Shown here: positions 1 through 11,900 of the stretch, piece after piece
Layout of the letters: every line of letters begins with the position of its first letter
Numbering within the stretch: position 1 is the stretch's first letter
Source: Nothopassalora personata
Lineage: Eukaryota > Ascomycota > Dothideomycetes > Mycosphaerellales > Mycosphaerellaceae
Assembly: GCA_033816765.1 (NCBI GenBank)
Contig: CM066298.1
Span: 1,054,001-1,118,000, forward strand
DNA: 64,000 nt
Direction of reading: 5' to 3'
The notes under the pieces: generated by a model
Told to the model about the DNA's origin: nothing
Database searches by the model: none
The model's input: the letters and a program-made list of their open reading frames with translations, nothing else
Translations under genes and position numbers: made by a program

Positions 1-2700
1 AGGCTAAAGTACGTAGCATTAATCCGCAATCGGCTAAGAGTAGGGAGATTATTAGAAGACACCGCCTAGCCGTCTATAAGGATAGCCTTCTATACTTTAT
101 AGAAGGTACTATTACTAAGAAGTCCGCGTCCCCGGAGGATAGTATAGATTAACCTAGACTATCTAGCTAGTAATAGCCTTAGCTACGTTAGCTACTACCG
201 GGTAGTAAAGGTAAAGGACGTGTAAAGAGTACTACGCTAACTCTACTAGCCTCTACCTAGCCTACAGTCCTATCGAGAGGCGGTCGTAAGTCGAGTCGAC
301 TTAAGTAGCTCCGTATAGGCGAGAGCATAGGTAAGGGCATAACTGCGCCTACTTAATCCTCGCCTAACCGAACGCTAGACGGCGCACCTATACGCGAAGG
401 TAGTCCGCTAGGTATACCGGTTAGCACCCTACGATCTACTCCGGCCCTAACTGAGAATAGTAATCCGATACTTACTATGTTACCTTCGGCTATAATTAGG
501 GATGTATTAGTCTTTAAGGATTAGATCCTATAAGAAGACGAGGTCCTCCGGATTAAGCGCGCTAACTGCACCTATAATAAGCGGTACTGTAGCATTAAGT
601 TTAGAAACTCGATTAATGTAGATAGCATTAACTAGCTACCTAAGCACCGGATAGCGGGCCTTAAGATGCTCGAATATGCTATCTCGGAGGTTCTTAAGAG
701 GGATAGTAAGGTTAGCGCTATAATGTACGATTAGCATATTTGAGATTTCTACTATAAGGCCCTCTACTTCGTTACGAATCCCGGTATTACTACTAATACC
801 CTATGTAAGCGTGCGCTTAAGGTCTAAAACTAGCTCTTTAAAGGCAAGAGTTTTTTAGCTATTAAGGTAAAGAATGGGTCGTGGTTTCGCCCTAATAAGC
901 GTAGTTAGAAGACTATTAACCCGCTTAGCTACCTCCGTGTTCGAGGCAAAGTCGGCACTACGAGTAGTATCGTTACGTATGCTAACTACAACTAGATCCT
1001 CGACAAATTTAGCATTAATGAAGCTAACTAAGCCGATCTTAATAGTACCGGTACCTACATTAATAGTAACATGCTATACTAGTATAATAACGCTAAACTA
1101 GTACCGCGGGTTAAAACAGTTAGAGAGATAATAAGTTGAGAATTCGACGTGTACCGATAGCACCTACGAGAATTGAATAAGGTTAGTAACGGCGGCGTCT
1201 ACTAGAACATATAGTATTCTCTAAGCTAATAGATTATACAACAAGACCCCGGGCTATAGCTCTTATAAGTAGCGCTACACCCTTAACACTGTACTCGGTT
1301 TATCTCCTTCCCTAGGCCTACGATTTTTAGCTTTAATAGGGCTTATTAGGGGGGTGACGCGAACACTATAGTACAGTATGCTAGGGTCGACTTAAACCTC
1401 GAAATTAAGAACTACTAGACTAGTAACCGGCTTAACATGCTATACTCTCTTAACTTAGAGGGTACTAGTGGGCCGGAGTTTTTATACGGTTTTTATAAGT
1501 AAGGGAATGCTAGAGAGTTTATCTAGTAGTGCTAGACTAACGACTATATAGAAGACGGCCGACTTAAGCGTTTCTTCTCGGTTAGGATTTAGAATTACCT
1601 AAGTAAGAATAGCATTAGCTGGTTTAGAGAGGACCTAAGCGCTAGGCAAATACGGGTAACTACTATAGGCGTTCTAATAAGGTAGGCCGCACATAAGAGG
1701 ACACTACGTTAGTGTTATTGTCTCGTTCCAGGGCTAGTCTCAAAAGAGAGATAAGTCAAGTCACGTGGCGGTATTATTCTTTGGAGAGGCTGAAGCAAGC
1801 TGAGCGAAGATGAATGATAGGAATAAGAGTTGTATTCCAATCAGTGAGATAGTAACATGAGTTGAACGCATCAGAACCATAAGGGTTTCTAGCGTTCCTA
1901 AATACAAAGGAGATAGAGCGTTTGCTCTCCGTGCTCTCCATGCTCTCCATGCTCTCTCGAGATCACCGAGATCAACGAGATCAACGAGATCACTTCAGTT
2001 GCTCTCTCGGTTCCTTGGTTTTATTCCTGCGGGTGAGAGAGCACTTCTCGGGCGGAAGCGCCCACCAATTGTGGAGGTCTGATTGGTTAGCTTCCTTCAG
2101 CCCCAGATCAGAACCGTAACAGTTAGATTAACCCTTACTTTATCAAGATCCGCGACGATAACTATCTTAAACTCTAGAGAAGCTAGAGCATGCACTAGGT
2201 AATAGACCTCTATCGTAACTTCAAGACGCTAAGTAAGAGCGCTGTAGGGTTTAAGTATCGACGCCTAGTACCCGGCTATCCTTTTCCTACGGCCGTACAC
2301 CTTAGTAGCATTAGCCCTCTATCCGATGCCCTAGCGGGTTTAAAGTCTTAGAACGACAATGAAGTTATCCTTAATGCTAGAAGGTAGCTTAATGCTACGG
2401 TCCGCCTAGACTCGGAGCTCTTCTATAAGAAGATGTATAATTAGCGCGTCCGAGCTGTAAAATTAATAGATAAGCAGCTTAGCTTAGTTACTACTCTCGA
2501 GCAGATGTGCTTTATAAGCGAAGGGCGTAATAAGAGCTTCTTCCGTAACTACTATAGGAACTTCACTAGCTAGCCACTTAGGGACGCGTCTAGTAAGACT
2601 AGTGTTAGCTACGATAACGAGTAGGTCTAGACAAAGGAGTTGTGTAAGAATGAGTGGAACTAAGTAGTTAGTGCGGGTTTATAGGCTCCTAGTTTCTAGT
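1..2700 (+). pseudogene. Long RIP-inactivated reading frame, unknown product, open at the left edge
   Basis: Read with TAG/TAA taken as mutated Gln codons, one frame stays coding-like from the left edge to about 2700, apart from a solo LTR at 1713-2121. Leaving out the LTR and one copy of its GTTAG duplication keeps the same frame across the junction (cgt-tag-att-aac), so this was one gene of at least 750 codons. I see no reverse transcriptase, integrase, protease or transposase motif. Near the 3' end it runs into a Ser/Asn/Asp repeat (2731-2852). A purine-rich stretch (about 3328-3339) and an LTR (3344-3708) follow, so the frame may be cargo of an LTR element. No function is assigned. Confidence 0.5.
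1713..2121. mobile_element. Solo LTR (409 bp) with 5-bp target duplication
   Basis: It starts TGTTATTG and ends CCGTAACA, and is flanked by GTTAG at 1708-1712 and 2122-2126. The base composition is unlike the surroundings: CA and TG dinucleotides are kept and TA is not enriched, so it entered after the host element was mutated or escaped RIP. No internal retroelement sequence remains, as expected after LTR-LTR recombination. Short repeats such as (GAGATCAAC)n near 1960-1990 lie inside. Confidence 0.85.
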
Positions 2701-2730
2701 TGATTTCTGGCTATAGCTGTAGCCTATAGG

Positions 2731-2852
2731 ATTCTAGTTCTAATTCTAGTTCTGATTCTAGTTCTAATTCTAGTTCTAATTCTAGTTCTGATTCTAGTTC
2801 TAATTCTAGTTCTGATTCTAGTTCTAATTCTAGTTCTAATTCTAGTTCTAAT
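2731..2852 (+). repeat. Hexamer/dodecamer tandem repeat (TTCTAGTTCTAA type)
   Basis: About ten imperfect copies of TTCTAGTTCT[AG]A. In the coding-like frame they encode alternating SSSN and SSSD blocks, a low-complexity tail of the degraded upstream frame. Confidence 0.85.
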
Positions 2853-3343
2853 GCTTTAGGTATAGGTGCTTCTAGTCCTTAGATCTTACTTATTTCTTAT
2901 AGTTACTTATCTTTCCTTAACTTACCTTCTAGCCACGCGGTAGACTCGTCTTTAGATTTATTAGGTTACTAGTACTAACGCTCACTTGTCTTATAAGTGG
3001 CGTTTACGTTATTCAACTATCTAGCCCGCTCGATTAATGCTAACATAGCTATCCATTCCCTCGCTAGTTTCGTAGTATACGTTAGTACAGTGCGACGGAT
3101 GCGAGTCGCGGTTATTAACGTCATTATTACGGTCTCTATTAGAAGGATCCTTTCGATCTTCATAAACTTTCGCTAGCAGGCCCTAGGACTGCCTAACATC
3201 TTATATGTTAAGCTAAATAGTAGGGTAAGCTGCTATGCTACTATAAGACTACCTTAACTTGTAGCGACTAACTACGCTACCTATAGTGCCCGGGCTCACT
3301 ACTTTAGAACCTAAGGACAGGTTCGTAATGGGGGAGGATATAT

Positions 3344-3708
3344 TAACGACTGATAGGTTATGTTAACCTTAGGTTTAGAGGGGGTCCCTTAGGTCTAACT
3401 TGCCCTAATTTCATTTAGGTTTAATTAGACATTTAGGTAAGCTAGCAGGACCTAGTATAGCTATTGAGATATATACTGCGCAGCTAAGCATTGTAAGCGT
3501 AGCATTAAGGCAACAATTCAATTTATACCTCTCGAGTAGAGGGCATAGGGGTTTAGGTCCACCAATCCTCTTGTTTTATCTAGCTACTGCGCTGCTCGTC
3601 ACGTAACCTGATTTCCCGGTCCCGGGACCGGTAAATACCCCTGCTTACGTAAGCACCGCTCCATATTACCACAACTCGGACAGGCCTACATAGGGTAGTT
3701 AGTAGACA
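3344..3708 (+). mobile_element. Gypsy-family LTR, RIP-mutated copy
   Basis: This 365-bp segment matches 52539-52903 at equal length and near identity, differing mostly by C/T or G/A. It starts T(G/A)ACGACT and ends GTAGACA. A purine tract (ATGGGGGAGGA) lies just upstream, where a polypurine tract would sit, so it is probably the 3' LTR of an element that extends left. I could not find a clean target duplication. It contains the perfect palindrome CCGGTCCCGGGACCGG at 3616-3631. Confidence 0.7.
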
Positions 3709-4499
3709 TTACTAGGGTATACGCTCCTTTATTACGCTAGCTAGAAGACTATTAGCTAAGATCTAGGCTAGAATATACGTAGAGACGTAGCTTAAGAATT
3801 AGGCTAGAATAAGTTTAGTATCTATTAGGGATAGGCCTAGGATTCTCACCTACTAAATATAGGACTATATCCTTAGTACCTAGATATAGATATCTAGATT
3901 AGTATTCCTAGAGTATCCCTTAGTATCTATATCGAAGGATAACTAAAGTAGGCTCCCTATATACTCCTAACATCTCCTATAGTATCCTATTATTAACTTC
4001 TACTTATATTTTAAGACTAAGATATAGTCTATAGCTTATAACTACTACACACGATTTTAATAGAGATAATAGCTAGAATCTATAGTAATATAATATACCT
4101 ATATATATAGATTCTTAGTAAAATAATAATAATATTTTATAATCTCTATTAACTTCTAGTTATTCTATACTATAGCTAACCTCCTCTACTTAAACTAAGG
4201 CTTAGAGCTTACTAATCTCTCAAATCTCTTAAATCTCTAGCTATCCTAGTACTTAGGATTAAGGAATCTCTTATATCTCTAGTTATCCTTACACTTAGGA
4301 TAAAGTAATCTCTTAAATCTCTAGTTATCCTAGCCCTAAGATTCCTCCTTTAGTTATAATCTCTAGACCTCTAGAGCTAGAAGTTATATAAAATGCCTTA
4401 ATCTCTAGCTAGTCTATACCTTAGATCTTACTAATATATTATGTCTCTAGTGCTCTAAATAGTATAGCCTCCTCTTACTTTACTAAGAGTGTTTCTACT
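3709..4499. other. AT-rich degraded sequence, nothing recognised
   Basis: Dense in TA, CTA and TAG, as in the RIP-mutated elements. Short direct repeats such as ttaaatctctag..tatccta occur around 4210-4370. I found no gene, LTR or TIR. Confidence 0.5.
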
Positions 4500-6640
4500 A
4501 TAGAGGTGTTACATTCTACTTAAGATATTATTACTAAGGGTATTTCTACTAAAGGTGTCGCTTCTAAGACGTCGTATTCTACTAAAGGTATCGCTACTAA
4601 GGCGTCGTATTCTACTAGAGGTAGTGCTATAGATATATTATATTCTACTAGAGGTATTGCTATAGATATGTCGTATTCTACTAAGGGTAGAGGTAGTACT
4701 ACTACTATAGATATTGCTCTAGATATATTGTATACTACTAGATATAATAGTACTATAGAGATAGCGTATTTAGTTAAAGGTATTACTACTAAAGAAGGTA
4801 TCGCTCTTAAAATCAAGGGACTTTTATATAAAGATAGAGCTACTAATACTCTATAGTCTTATTAGCTAGCTCGCCTATTAACTCGAAGCTAGAAGCCGAA
4901 GGTTATAGATAGGACTACTAAGCCTTTAAGTATAGTAGATATAGTTAAGAAGAATCGTAGATAAGTAGCGAGGTCTTAGAGATTTAAAGGTTAAGTTAGA
5001 GAGATAAGATAGGTAGGATAGGGATAGACTAGGGGGATATAGACTTTCCTAAAATAATAAGCTCTCTAAATATATAATCTAAGTACTTACTTATAGATAG
5101 CCTCCTATAACTATTAGCTTACCTCCCTAAAGCTTTACTTCTTTAGTCCTAGTAAGGTCCTTACTACTTAGTTCGTTCTTTCTATATATAGCTTTAGTAA
5201 GTACGTAATTACCTAATTTATTAATTAGTAGCTTCTTAGCTATATATAATAGTAGTACGATATTACCTCTAATATCGCCTTAACGGTTTTCCTTAGGTAA
5301 TAGTAGTAGCTAACTATATTATAAGGTAAGAGCGGTTACTAACTAGTTAATAGCTATCTATATAAGGCCCCTTCTCTCTCTAATATACTCTCTTACTAAT
5401 AATATACTTTAATTTACTCTTCTAACTACCTAGTCCCCCTTTTAAGCCTTTAATAACTATTAGTATATTACTACTCCCTTCTATAGCTTATTAGTATTAT
5501 TATAGCTATTGTATTAGGTAATCTAAGTATACCCTTCGTCCCTAGCTAGCTCTTTAGAGGTAGTACTAGAGGTAGAGGAGGTAGTAGCCTACCTAAGCGT
5601 CTAGGAGACTCTAGTAGGCGTAGACCTTAGTATACTAAGATATCTTATCGTAAGCGTAAGATTAAGGTTCTTAAGGGTTAGTATTTTATTTTTATACTAT
5701 TAGTAATATAATATATTTTACTAATAGCGAATTAGACTAAACTTACGCGTATCTTTAAGTAGGGCGTTAGTATTACTATTATCTAGGATAGTAATGAAGA
5801 GGCGCGCCTAGATAAGAGGTTTAATAGTACTAGGGACAGTAAGAATAGTAGTACTATCTAGGTCTTATCTACGATGCTTTATCGCATTATAAAGGCGCTC
5901 TACGCTATAATATAGTAGGATAAGAGCTACTACTATAGTAAGAAGACTAGCGGTTTAGTACGTATACCTAGTAGGTTAATTAAGGCCTTTAGTAACAAGT
6001 AGGGTAGTGCTTACTTTATACCTACCTACTATATTAATAACTACCTTCGCGATACTCTAGCGGATAAGTAGTAGTAGACCCTTAATCCGTACTCTAGTAA
6101 GAACTATATCCTAGCTATTCTAGGTTATCTCTCTAGCGGCTCTAATGACTACGCTCGTAGTAACTAGTATAGCCTATACGATACGAATTGCGGCCTATTT
6201 AGTATATATACTTAGGTATATAATAATAAGCGTAAGAAGCTATTTAATAGCGTATATACTAACTACGCCTATAGCAATTATTATCGTTAGCACGACTTTA
6301 GTATAGTCCCTCTACGTAATAAACGTACTAAACTAGAGCTATAGAAGGAGGGTAATATCTCTATTACTACTAAGAACGACTAGCTAGGCCCGTAGTATTA
6401 GCTACGTAATATCTATATTATATACTAGCTTAATCTAATTATTACTCGTACGCTTTAGATCTAGTAGCTTATTAATAGCCTAAACGATACTATCGGATAG
6501 GCGCGTATTATACGCGACTATACTAATATAGAGGTCGCTAAGTCTAATGATGATAATAAGAATAATAAGATAGAGGACTCTTCTAACTCTTCTTTATCCT
6601 TAGAGGAGGAATAGAGTATAGTTAATTTACTAGCTCTTAT
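4500..6640 (+). pseudogene. Second RIP-inactivated reading frame with N-terminal tandem repeats, unknown product
   Basis: One plus-strand frame is coding-like over about 2 kb when TAG is read as Gln. Its 5' part (about 4530-4760) is a tandem array of 33-48 bp units encoding variants of a Tyr-Ser-Thr-(Lys/Arg)-Gly motif. The middle is rich in Gln and Arg-Gly, and the end is acidic (Asn/Asp/Glu/Ser-rich, about 6540-6610). I recognise no transposase or pol motif. It could be the coding part of an unidentified mobile element. Confidence 0.4.
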
Positions 6641-6960
6641 ACTATAACTTGTAGTATTATAGCTACTTTGCTTTTTTTAAGATTAATATAGTATATACCC
6701 TATTAGCTAGCTAATAGAAGGGCCTCTAGAGAGATGGCTATAGGTTTAATTTTCTTTATAGGTTCTATAGCGATAATATTATAAGATAAGATAAGATAAG
6801 ATAAGAGATATATAATTTTATTAGTTTAGTACTACGAGTAGTACTATAGATAGCCCTATAATAACATCTATTCTAGTATATACTATATTATAAGCTTTAA
6901 ATTGTACTAGTGCTAACCTTATCTACTAACTAGAAACGCGCTCTAAAGCAACGCGACTAC
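6641..6960. other. AT-rich flank with (AGATA)n microsatellite
   Basis: RIP-like sequence ending near 6960, where normal composition begins. A pentamer run (ATAAG)n lies at 6781-6808. No gene seen. Confidence 0.6.
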
Positions 6961-7176
6961 TAGTTAGAACTAGTAGGCGAGCTACTTAGTAATTCTGAAA
7001 GCTGAGAAACAGTAGAGATAAATAAAAGGGATGTGTAAGTTAATCACTGCTATGTCATGGAGCTTCGCTTGCGGCTTGCCTCGAGACGGGGTCTGAAGCT
7101 GCTACTTCACTTCAATTTCCAGCGGATTGATACTGCATTTTCAAGGTCCAACCATATAGCTGGATTGGCCACCAAC

Positions 7177-8061
7177 ATGCCTCCTACAGGACGCCAACAA
7201 GATGTCCATCAGAACTTCCAGTCCATCCAATCTCAACCCAACCATCTCACCCACCACAACCTTCCTTCCCACTCATCCACCAACATCCCTCCCCCTGAAT
7301 CCCAATCCTCACACATCGCCACCCAACCCCAATCCCTCAATACATCCAATGCTCCCCGCCAACTCGACGCTCTCTGGGAAGAGTACCTCCGCTTACTACA
7401 CGACTACGCAACCGCCCAAGCCGCAATTCAACAGTCTATGAGTGCAGGCTTCTTCTCGTTAGCTCAAGCAAACCTCAAATCCCCAGGCCGCAGGTATGGA
7501 AAAGATTACTACGATCAACGAGCTGTCGCCACTGCGAGGGTGCAGTGGAAAGTTGAGGATGATGAGTCTGTGAACGGCGCGGGAAATGATGAGGCCGTGA
7601 GGATGAGGATAGGGAGGGTTGATGTCACCAAGCATGGAGAAGGCCATGGGGAGCAGGACCCGAAGGATCTATCTGAGAAGCTTTCAAAAACCACCATCGA
7701 CTCCGAGCACAACGACGAAGCCAATGAAAAGGAAGCGGAGCCATCAGCAGCATCAAACCATGGCCAAGACTCCCCCAGGACTGAAAAGACTCCAAAGACC
7801 GATGACACTGAGCCGTCCGCAGAGTCGGAGGACAAGCCTCCCATCAACCCCCACGATCCCATCCGACAGTTCGGAATCCTCGTCCCACCAACCCTTCGCA
7901 CCGCACAGAAGTCTTTCAATTCTGCTGTGCTCGGCGAGGACTGCGTGGCGAAAGCAGTGGAAGCTGCAAGAGGGATGCGGAGAGTGGAAGTGGAGATTCG
8001 GAAGTGGAGGAAGGAGATTAGGAAGATGGAGCGCATAATTGAACCCTCTCGAGAACTTTAG
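7177..8061 (+). CDS. VMA22: V-ATPase assembly factor Vma22-like (CCDC115 family)
   Basis: Predicted 294-aa protein. Vma22 works with Vma12/Vma21 at the ER to assemble the V0 sector of the vacuolar ATPase (known for the family). Two conserved family blocks are visible: a helical segment with LDALWEEYLRLLHDY and then FFSLAQAN...GRRYGKDYYDQR at about residues 66-120, and a C-terminal block RQFGILVPPTLRTAQKSF at about residues 230-250, followed by a basic coiled coil. The linker between them is a long acidic, Ser/Glu-rich stretch. I start at ATG 7177 (context accaacATGc) rather than the in-frame ATG at 7057, because the extra 40 residues look like untranslated leader and the known family begins close to the first helix. 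The assignment rests on recalled motif similarity. Confidence 0.78.
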   Translation: MPPTGRQQDVHQNFQSIQSQPNHLTHHNLPSHSSTNIPPPESQSSHIATQPQSLNTSNAPRQLDALWEEYLRLLHDYATAQAAIQQSMSAGFFSLAQANLKSPGRRYGKDYYDQRAVATARVQWKVEDDESVNGAGNDEAVRMRIGRVDVTKHGEGHGEQDPKDLSEKLSKTTIDSEHNDEANEKEAEPSAASNHGQDSPRTEKTPKTDDTEPSAESEDKPPINPHDPIRQFGILVPPTLRTAQKSFNSAVLGEDCVAKAVEAARGMRRVEVEIRKWRKEIRKMERIIEPSREL

Positions 8062-8948
8062 AGAGACTTTCCGAGCATCAGGAAAGATGATGCGATTGTC
8101 CAGTCAAAGCCAGCTTGGACAGAACCATGCATAACGCGGGATCGGGGCGCGGCAGCAGCATGAGATTGCGTTGTTGGCATGGTAGTGTCTGGGTGATGAC
8201 ACTGCGCTTGTTGGCATGATCGAAATCATGAATTCGAGGAATCCTCGCGCTCAGGCTCTACCTCGCGATCCATATCACAGCCTGTCTGATTCAGCACGAC
8301 TGTCACCTGGGATGAGAGATGCACGAGATCGCAATGCTGGCACATTGATGCTGGGGGGACAGCGGACCGTTTGCTGGCAAACTGAACATCATGCCTTCGA
8401 AATCGTCACATTTCCTGCCACTTCCCACTTGGCGAGTGACGCACTCTATGCGAGCAGACTTCATGGCCGGCCGTCCGTGGCTGGGTGCAGCTGATCTTGT
8501 ATGCAGCTGATCTTGTAATCTGTGCTTCTGGTCATCGCAGATGGAGAGACGGCATAGTGTCGCTGGCAGGCTCTGCTTCATGATCAAGGAAACATCACGT
8601 TGCGATCCACCGAAGAGACCAGTAACGCTGCATGATGCATCCCTGGACGTCCGAGCATTCACCGAAACAGGCGTCAATGTCAGCGGATCTTTCTGCGGCA
8701 AGGACATATTTCAGGCCCGCGCTGCATTCGAACCACTCCTCTGTCCCTCACAAATACGACGACTTCCGAACAAGACTTGGTTCAGAGACGTAAACCTGCC
8801 TTGTACCCTTACCATACCGACACATCCACCAGTATCATCCACCAGCTGAATACAACAGCCTGACGGGAGTCAAGACCTCAGCCATCCAGACGAATCCGGA
8901 CGTCAACGAGAACCTACTATCCTGTTATTCTCACACCATCGAGACATC
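8062..8948. other. Intergenic region and promoter of the 8949 gene
   Basis: Normal, unmutated composition. Short open frames here lack recognisable domains. The last 100 bases before 8949 are CA/TC-rich (caccatcgagacatcATGG), as in fungal leaders. Nothing else seen. Confidence 0.5.
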
Positions 8949-11900
8949 ATGGCTCCGTACACTTCATCTCACGCTCTACTTTGTGCCGTATTGCCATCGA
9001 TACTGCTCGTGGGTGCTCTACCCACAGATAACGGTACCACCACCGTGTCACACGACTTCTTTCGTGGTGATGACGGTGTTTCTGACATGGCTAACCTCAA
9101 TGCTGTCCCCTCCGCGATTCGTCCTATGACCCGACTACTTGAGCGCCATCTTGGAGATGATGAGCTCTTCGAGCGAGCCGACAGAGAGTCTTCCAACCTT
9201 CACAGCGACATTCAGGCAGGATCTCTGCACAAGAGAACCCTTACCATCAACCAAGCGGATTTCAAGGGCAGACAGCTTGCAAAACTGCTCGACACCGACA
9301 ACCCCTTTCCCAACACCCATCAATGGACCGACATGGATGCTCTCAACAACTGGGAGTGGCGTAAAAACCACGAGAAGGGTGGCCTAGAGCACGAAGACGA
9401 TATCATCGACCCGGTGTCAGCCAGTCTAGGCCCCACAGTCCGAGCAGGTGTCAGAGAAGAACGCTGGGAGAACCCACCATCTCGAGCAGAATACAAGACA
9501 TTCATGGGTCCAGGTGTCATCTTCAGCTGGGACGAATCTGCACCACAAGGTAAATATCCTCCACAACTCTCAAAATGGTCCGACGTAGTCCCTATGATCT
9601 ACAAAGACGCGTTCCCACTAAGTCCATTGCGACTCGTGGTAGAGATGATCGTCAACGATCCAGACACTGCCGGTGTAATCGATGCTCTTCGATCCGACAA
9701 ACAGCTCCCCGACCCTCCAGTCCCCTACTCCAACCGCGAAGTCTTCAGAATCGGCACACCACAATTCTACGCACTTCTCGGGACACCCACCGGACACAAA
9801 GTCGCAGAAGGCGCAGGTGGCAATCCCATCATCTTCGGTCAGAACCTCTGCATCCCGGAAATTCACTTCTGGTCACAGAACCGCTTGGCTTCGACTTTGG
9901 CGTTCAGGCTCATGGATGCGCCTTGTGGTGCTGCTGAGGCGGAGAAGAACTACTTGCCGAGAGGCATTGCTGTTGGCGCAGGACGTCCCTCGAAGCCGAA
10001 GTCTGATACGAATGCCGCGCAGGGAGGGATTGCTAAGCCAGAAGGTAGTGCAAATTTTGGTAGGCCGGGCTCTTCTATAGCAGGGCGACAGGGTAGGCAG
10101 AAGAGGTCGGCGAGCAGTCATTGGCTAGCACGTCGCGGGAAGGGTGACTTTCCTGCGACTGATGCTGATGACGAAGAGGATCCAGATGTGAGTGATGCAG
10201 AATGGCAAGACACTGCTGCCAAAGGCAAGCGATCCGCGACCCTTAAGTCTTCCGACTCTGGTCTGAGTGAAAAGACAGACCAAGCTGGGGATTTGATAAT
10301 GACCGACGCGCCCGACAATGCATTCATACCATCTGCAGAAGATTCTGTGTCAAAGGCAGATGCCTCCAGCGATGCTAGGTCCTCTGGTTTCTCTGACGAC
10401 GATATGTCAATGACCGAGGCTCCAACTGTCAGTCACAGTGATCATGCATCTGCCGAGCAGAGTCTCGACGCGTCCGATGATAACAAGAACAATGCTGCCC
10501 AGACGATCTACGACAATTCTCGGGCGAAGGGCCAAGAAGTTATCCAGCTGCTCGATTTGGAGCCCACGGCCGCGATGCCGAGACAAAGCAAATGGACGCA
10601 GTTCAAAGACCTCGCCAGATACGGCTGGATCATAGACGATCCCGACCCAGAAGAGGTCGACCAGGACTTCACGTGGGATGGTATGCAGGTGCTGGACAGT
10701 GAGCTTAATCTTGGAGGGAAGACTCACTTGGCAGGGCACGTCTGCGTCCACGACAAAGCTGTCAAGGTCGAGGGCGTCGACTATCCTGCCACGCAAGCAG
10801 TCTACAAAAACTACTTCAGCCTCGACGCAGGCGCCATTGTCGTTGTCCAGGCCAACTCGCCCCAGCGTGCAGGACCTGACAACGCGCCTCCAGTCACTGG
10901 GCCTTTTCCGCCTCTCTCGCACTGGTCCGACCTTACCTATTTGATCTTACAAGAGCTCACGAAGGCCCAATCAAGCAAGCTCAGAGACCTGAAAACGATA
11001 ACTTTCGCCATGATCGACAACAAGCCCTTCAAAGAAGTCTTGGAGTGGATCATGTGTGGCACAGGCACAGATTATGACGAGATCTTCTGGGACGATAGGT
11101 TGAGCTTCCTGTACGGTTCGGAAGAGTACGTGACGCTCATGGGCACGCCGATTGGGGTTGCAGCAGCACATTTTCTGGGTCAGCATAAGAGAGAACTGGG
11201 GTGGCTTGGAATTGCAAAGATTGAGATTTTCCGTGATGATGATCCTGAGGAGACCGATAGTGGGCCTGTGCCTCATATGGTCATGTACCTTGAAGATGGG
11301 CCCGTGCTGCAGTCCAGCAAGGGCCAGATTTTGGACAAAGAGCTTGTTGAAGAGCCTGAGTCGATTGGGACTTCCACTGGGAGGATTACCAGGAGTTCGG
11401 GCAGACGAGACGTGCACGATATACAGAATGCCCCTTCGAGCGAACATTTGTTGGTTCGACAAGAGGAAGACAAATTTGATGCTCTTGATGCTGCTAAGTT
11501 ATCGGAACCTGGCGTGGTGGGAGCGAAGAGTGAGGCTGGCTCTTCGAAGGGTGAAGTGAAGCAGCTGGGACAGCTCCCGCCAAGGCCTGTGAAACCGAAT
11601 CTGACTACAGAGAATGCGGTCGGGAGTCTCACGCAGCCTGCAAAATCGGATTATGGTCGTCAGGGACCTCAGAAACGAGCTGACAACCTAGACCGTGCTC
11701 TTCTGTCGAGATGTCTCCACTATGGCGCAGCGCTTGCTTCCCAGTTAAACAGCAGAGACCACTCCAATTCGCAACCTTCTCAATTCAGAGCGGGTCAGCT
11801 CCAAGATGCCACTGCCCGGTCAGGTTGGTGCCTAGATGCGGCCACTTCCATGACCTTCACAGCTGCACCCCTAGCCCCAGCTCTCCAGCAAATGGGAATC

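Noticed and set aside
2731..2852. Possible CRISPR-like array
   Set aside because: No constant repeat with unique spacers; it is a simple hexamer tandem repeat in a coding relic.
7057..7176. Upstream 40-codon extension of the Vma22-like gene
   Set aside because: In frame but leader-like; the ATG at 7177 has better context and fits the family start.
7515..8036. 173-aa minus-strand frame
   Set aside because: Mirror of the Vma22-like gene; Ser-rich only because it is antisense to acidic codons.
10407..10922. 171-aa minus-strand frame and similar ones across 8969-13705
   Set aside because: Shadows of the 1503-aa gene without domains.
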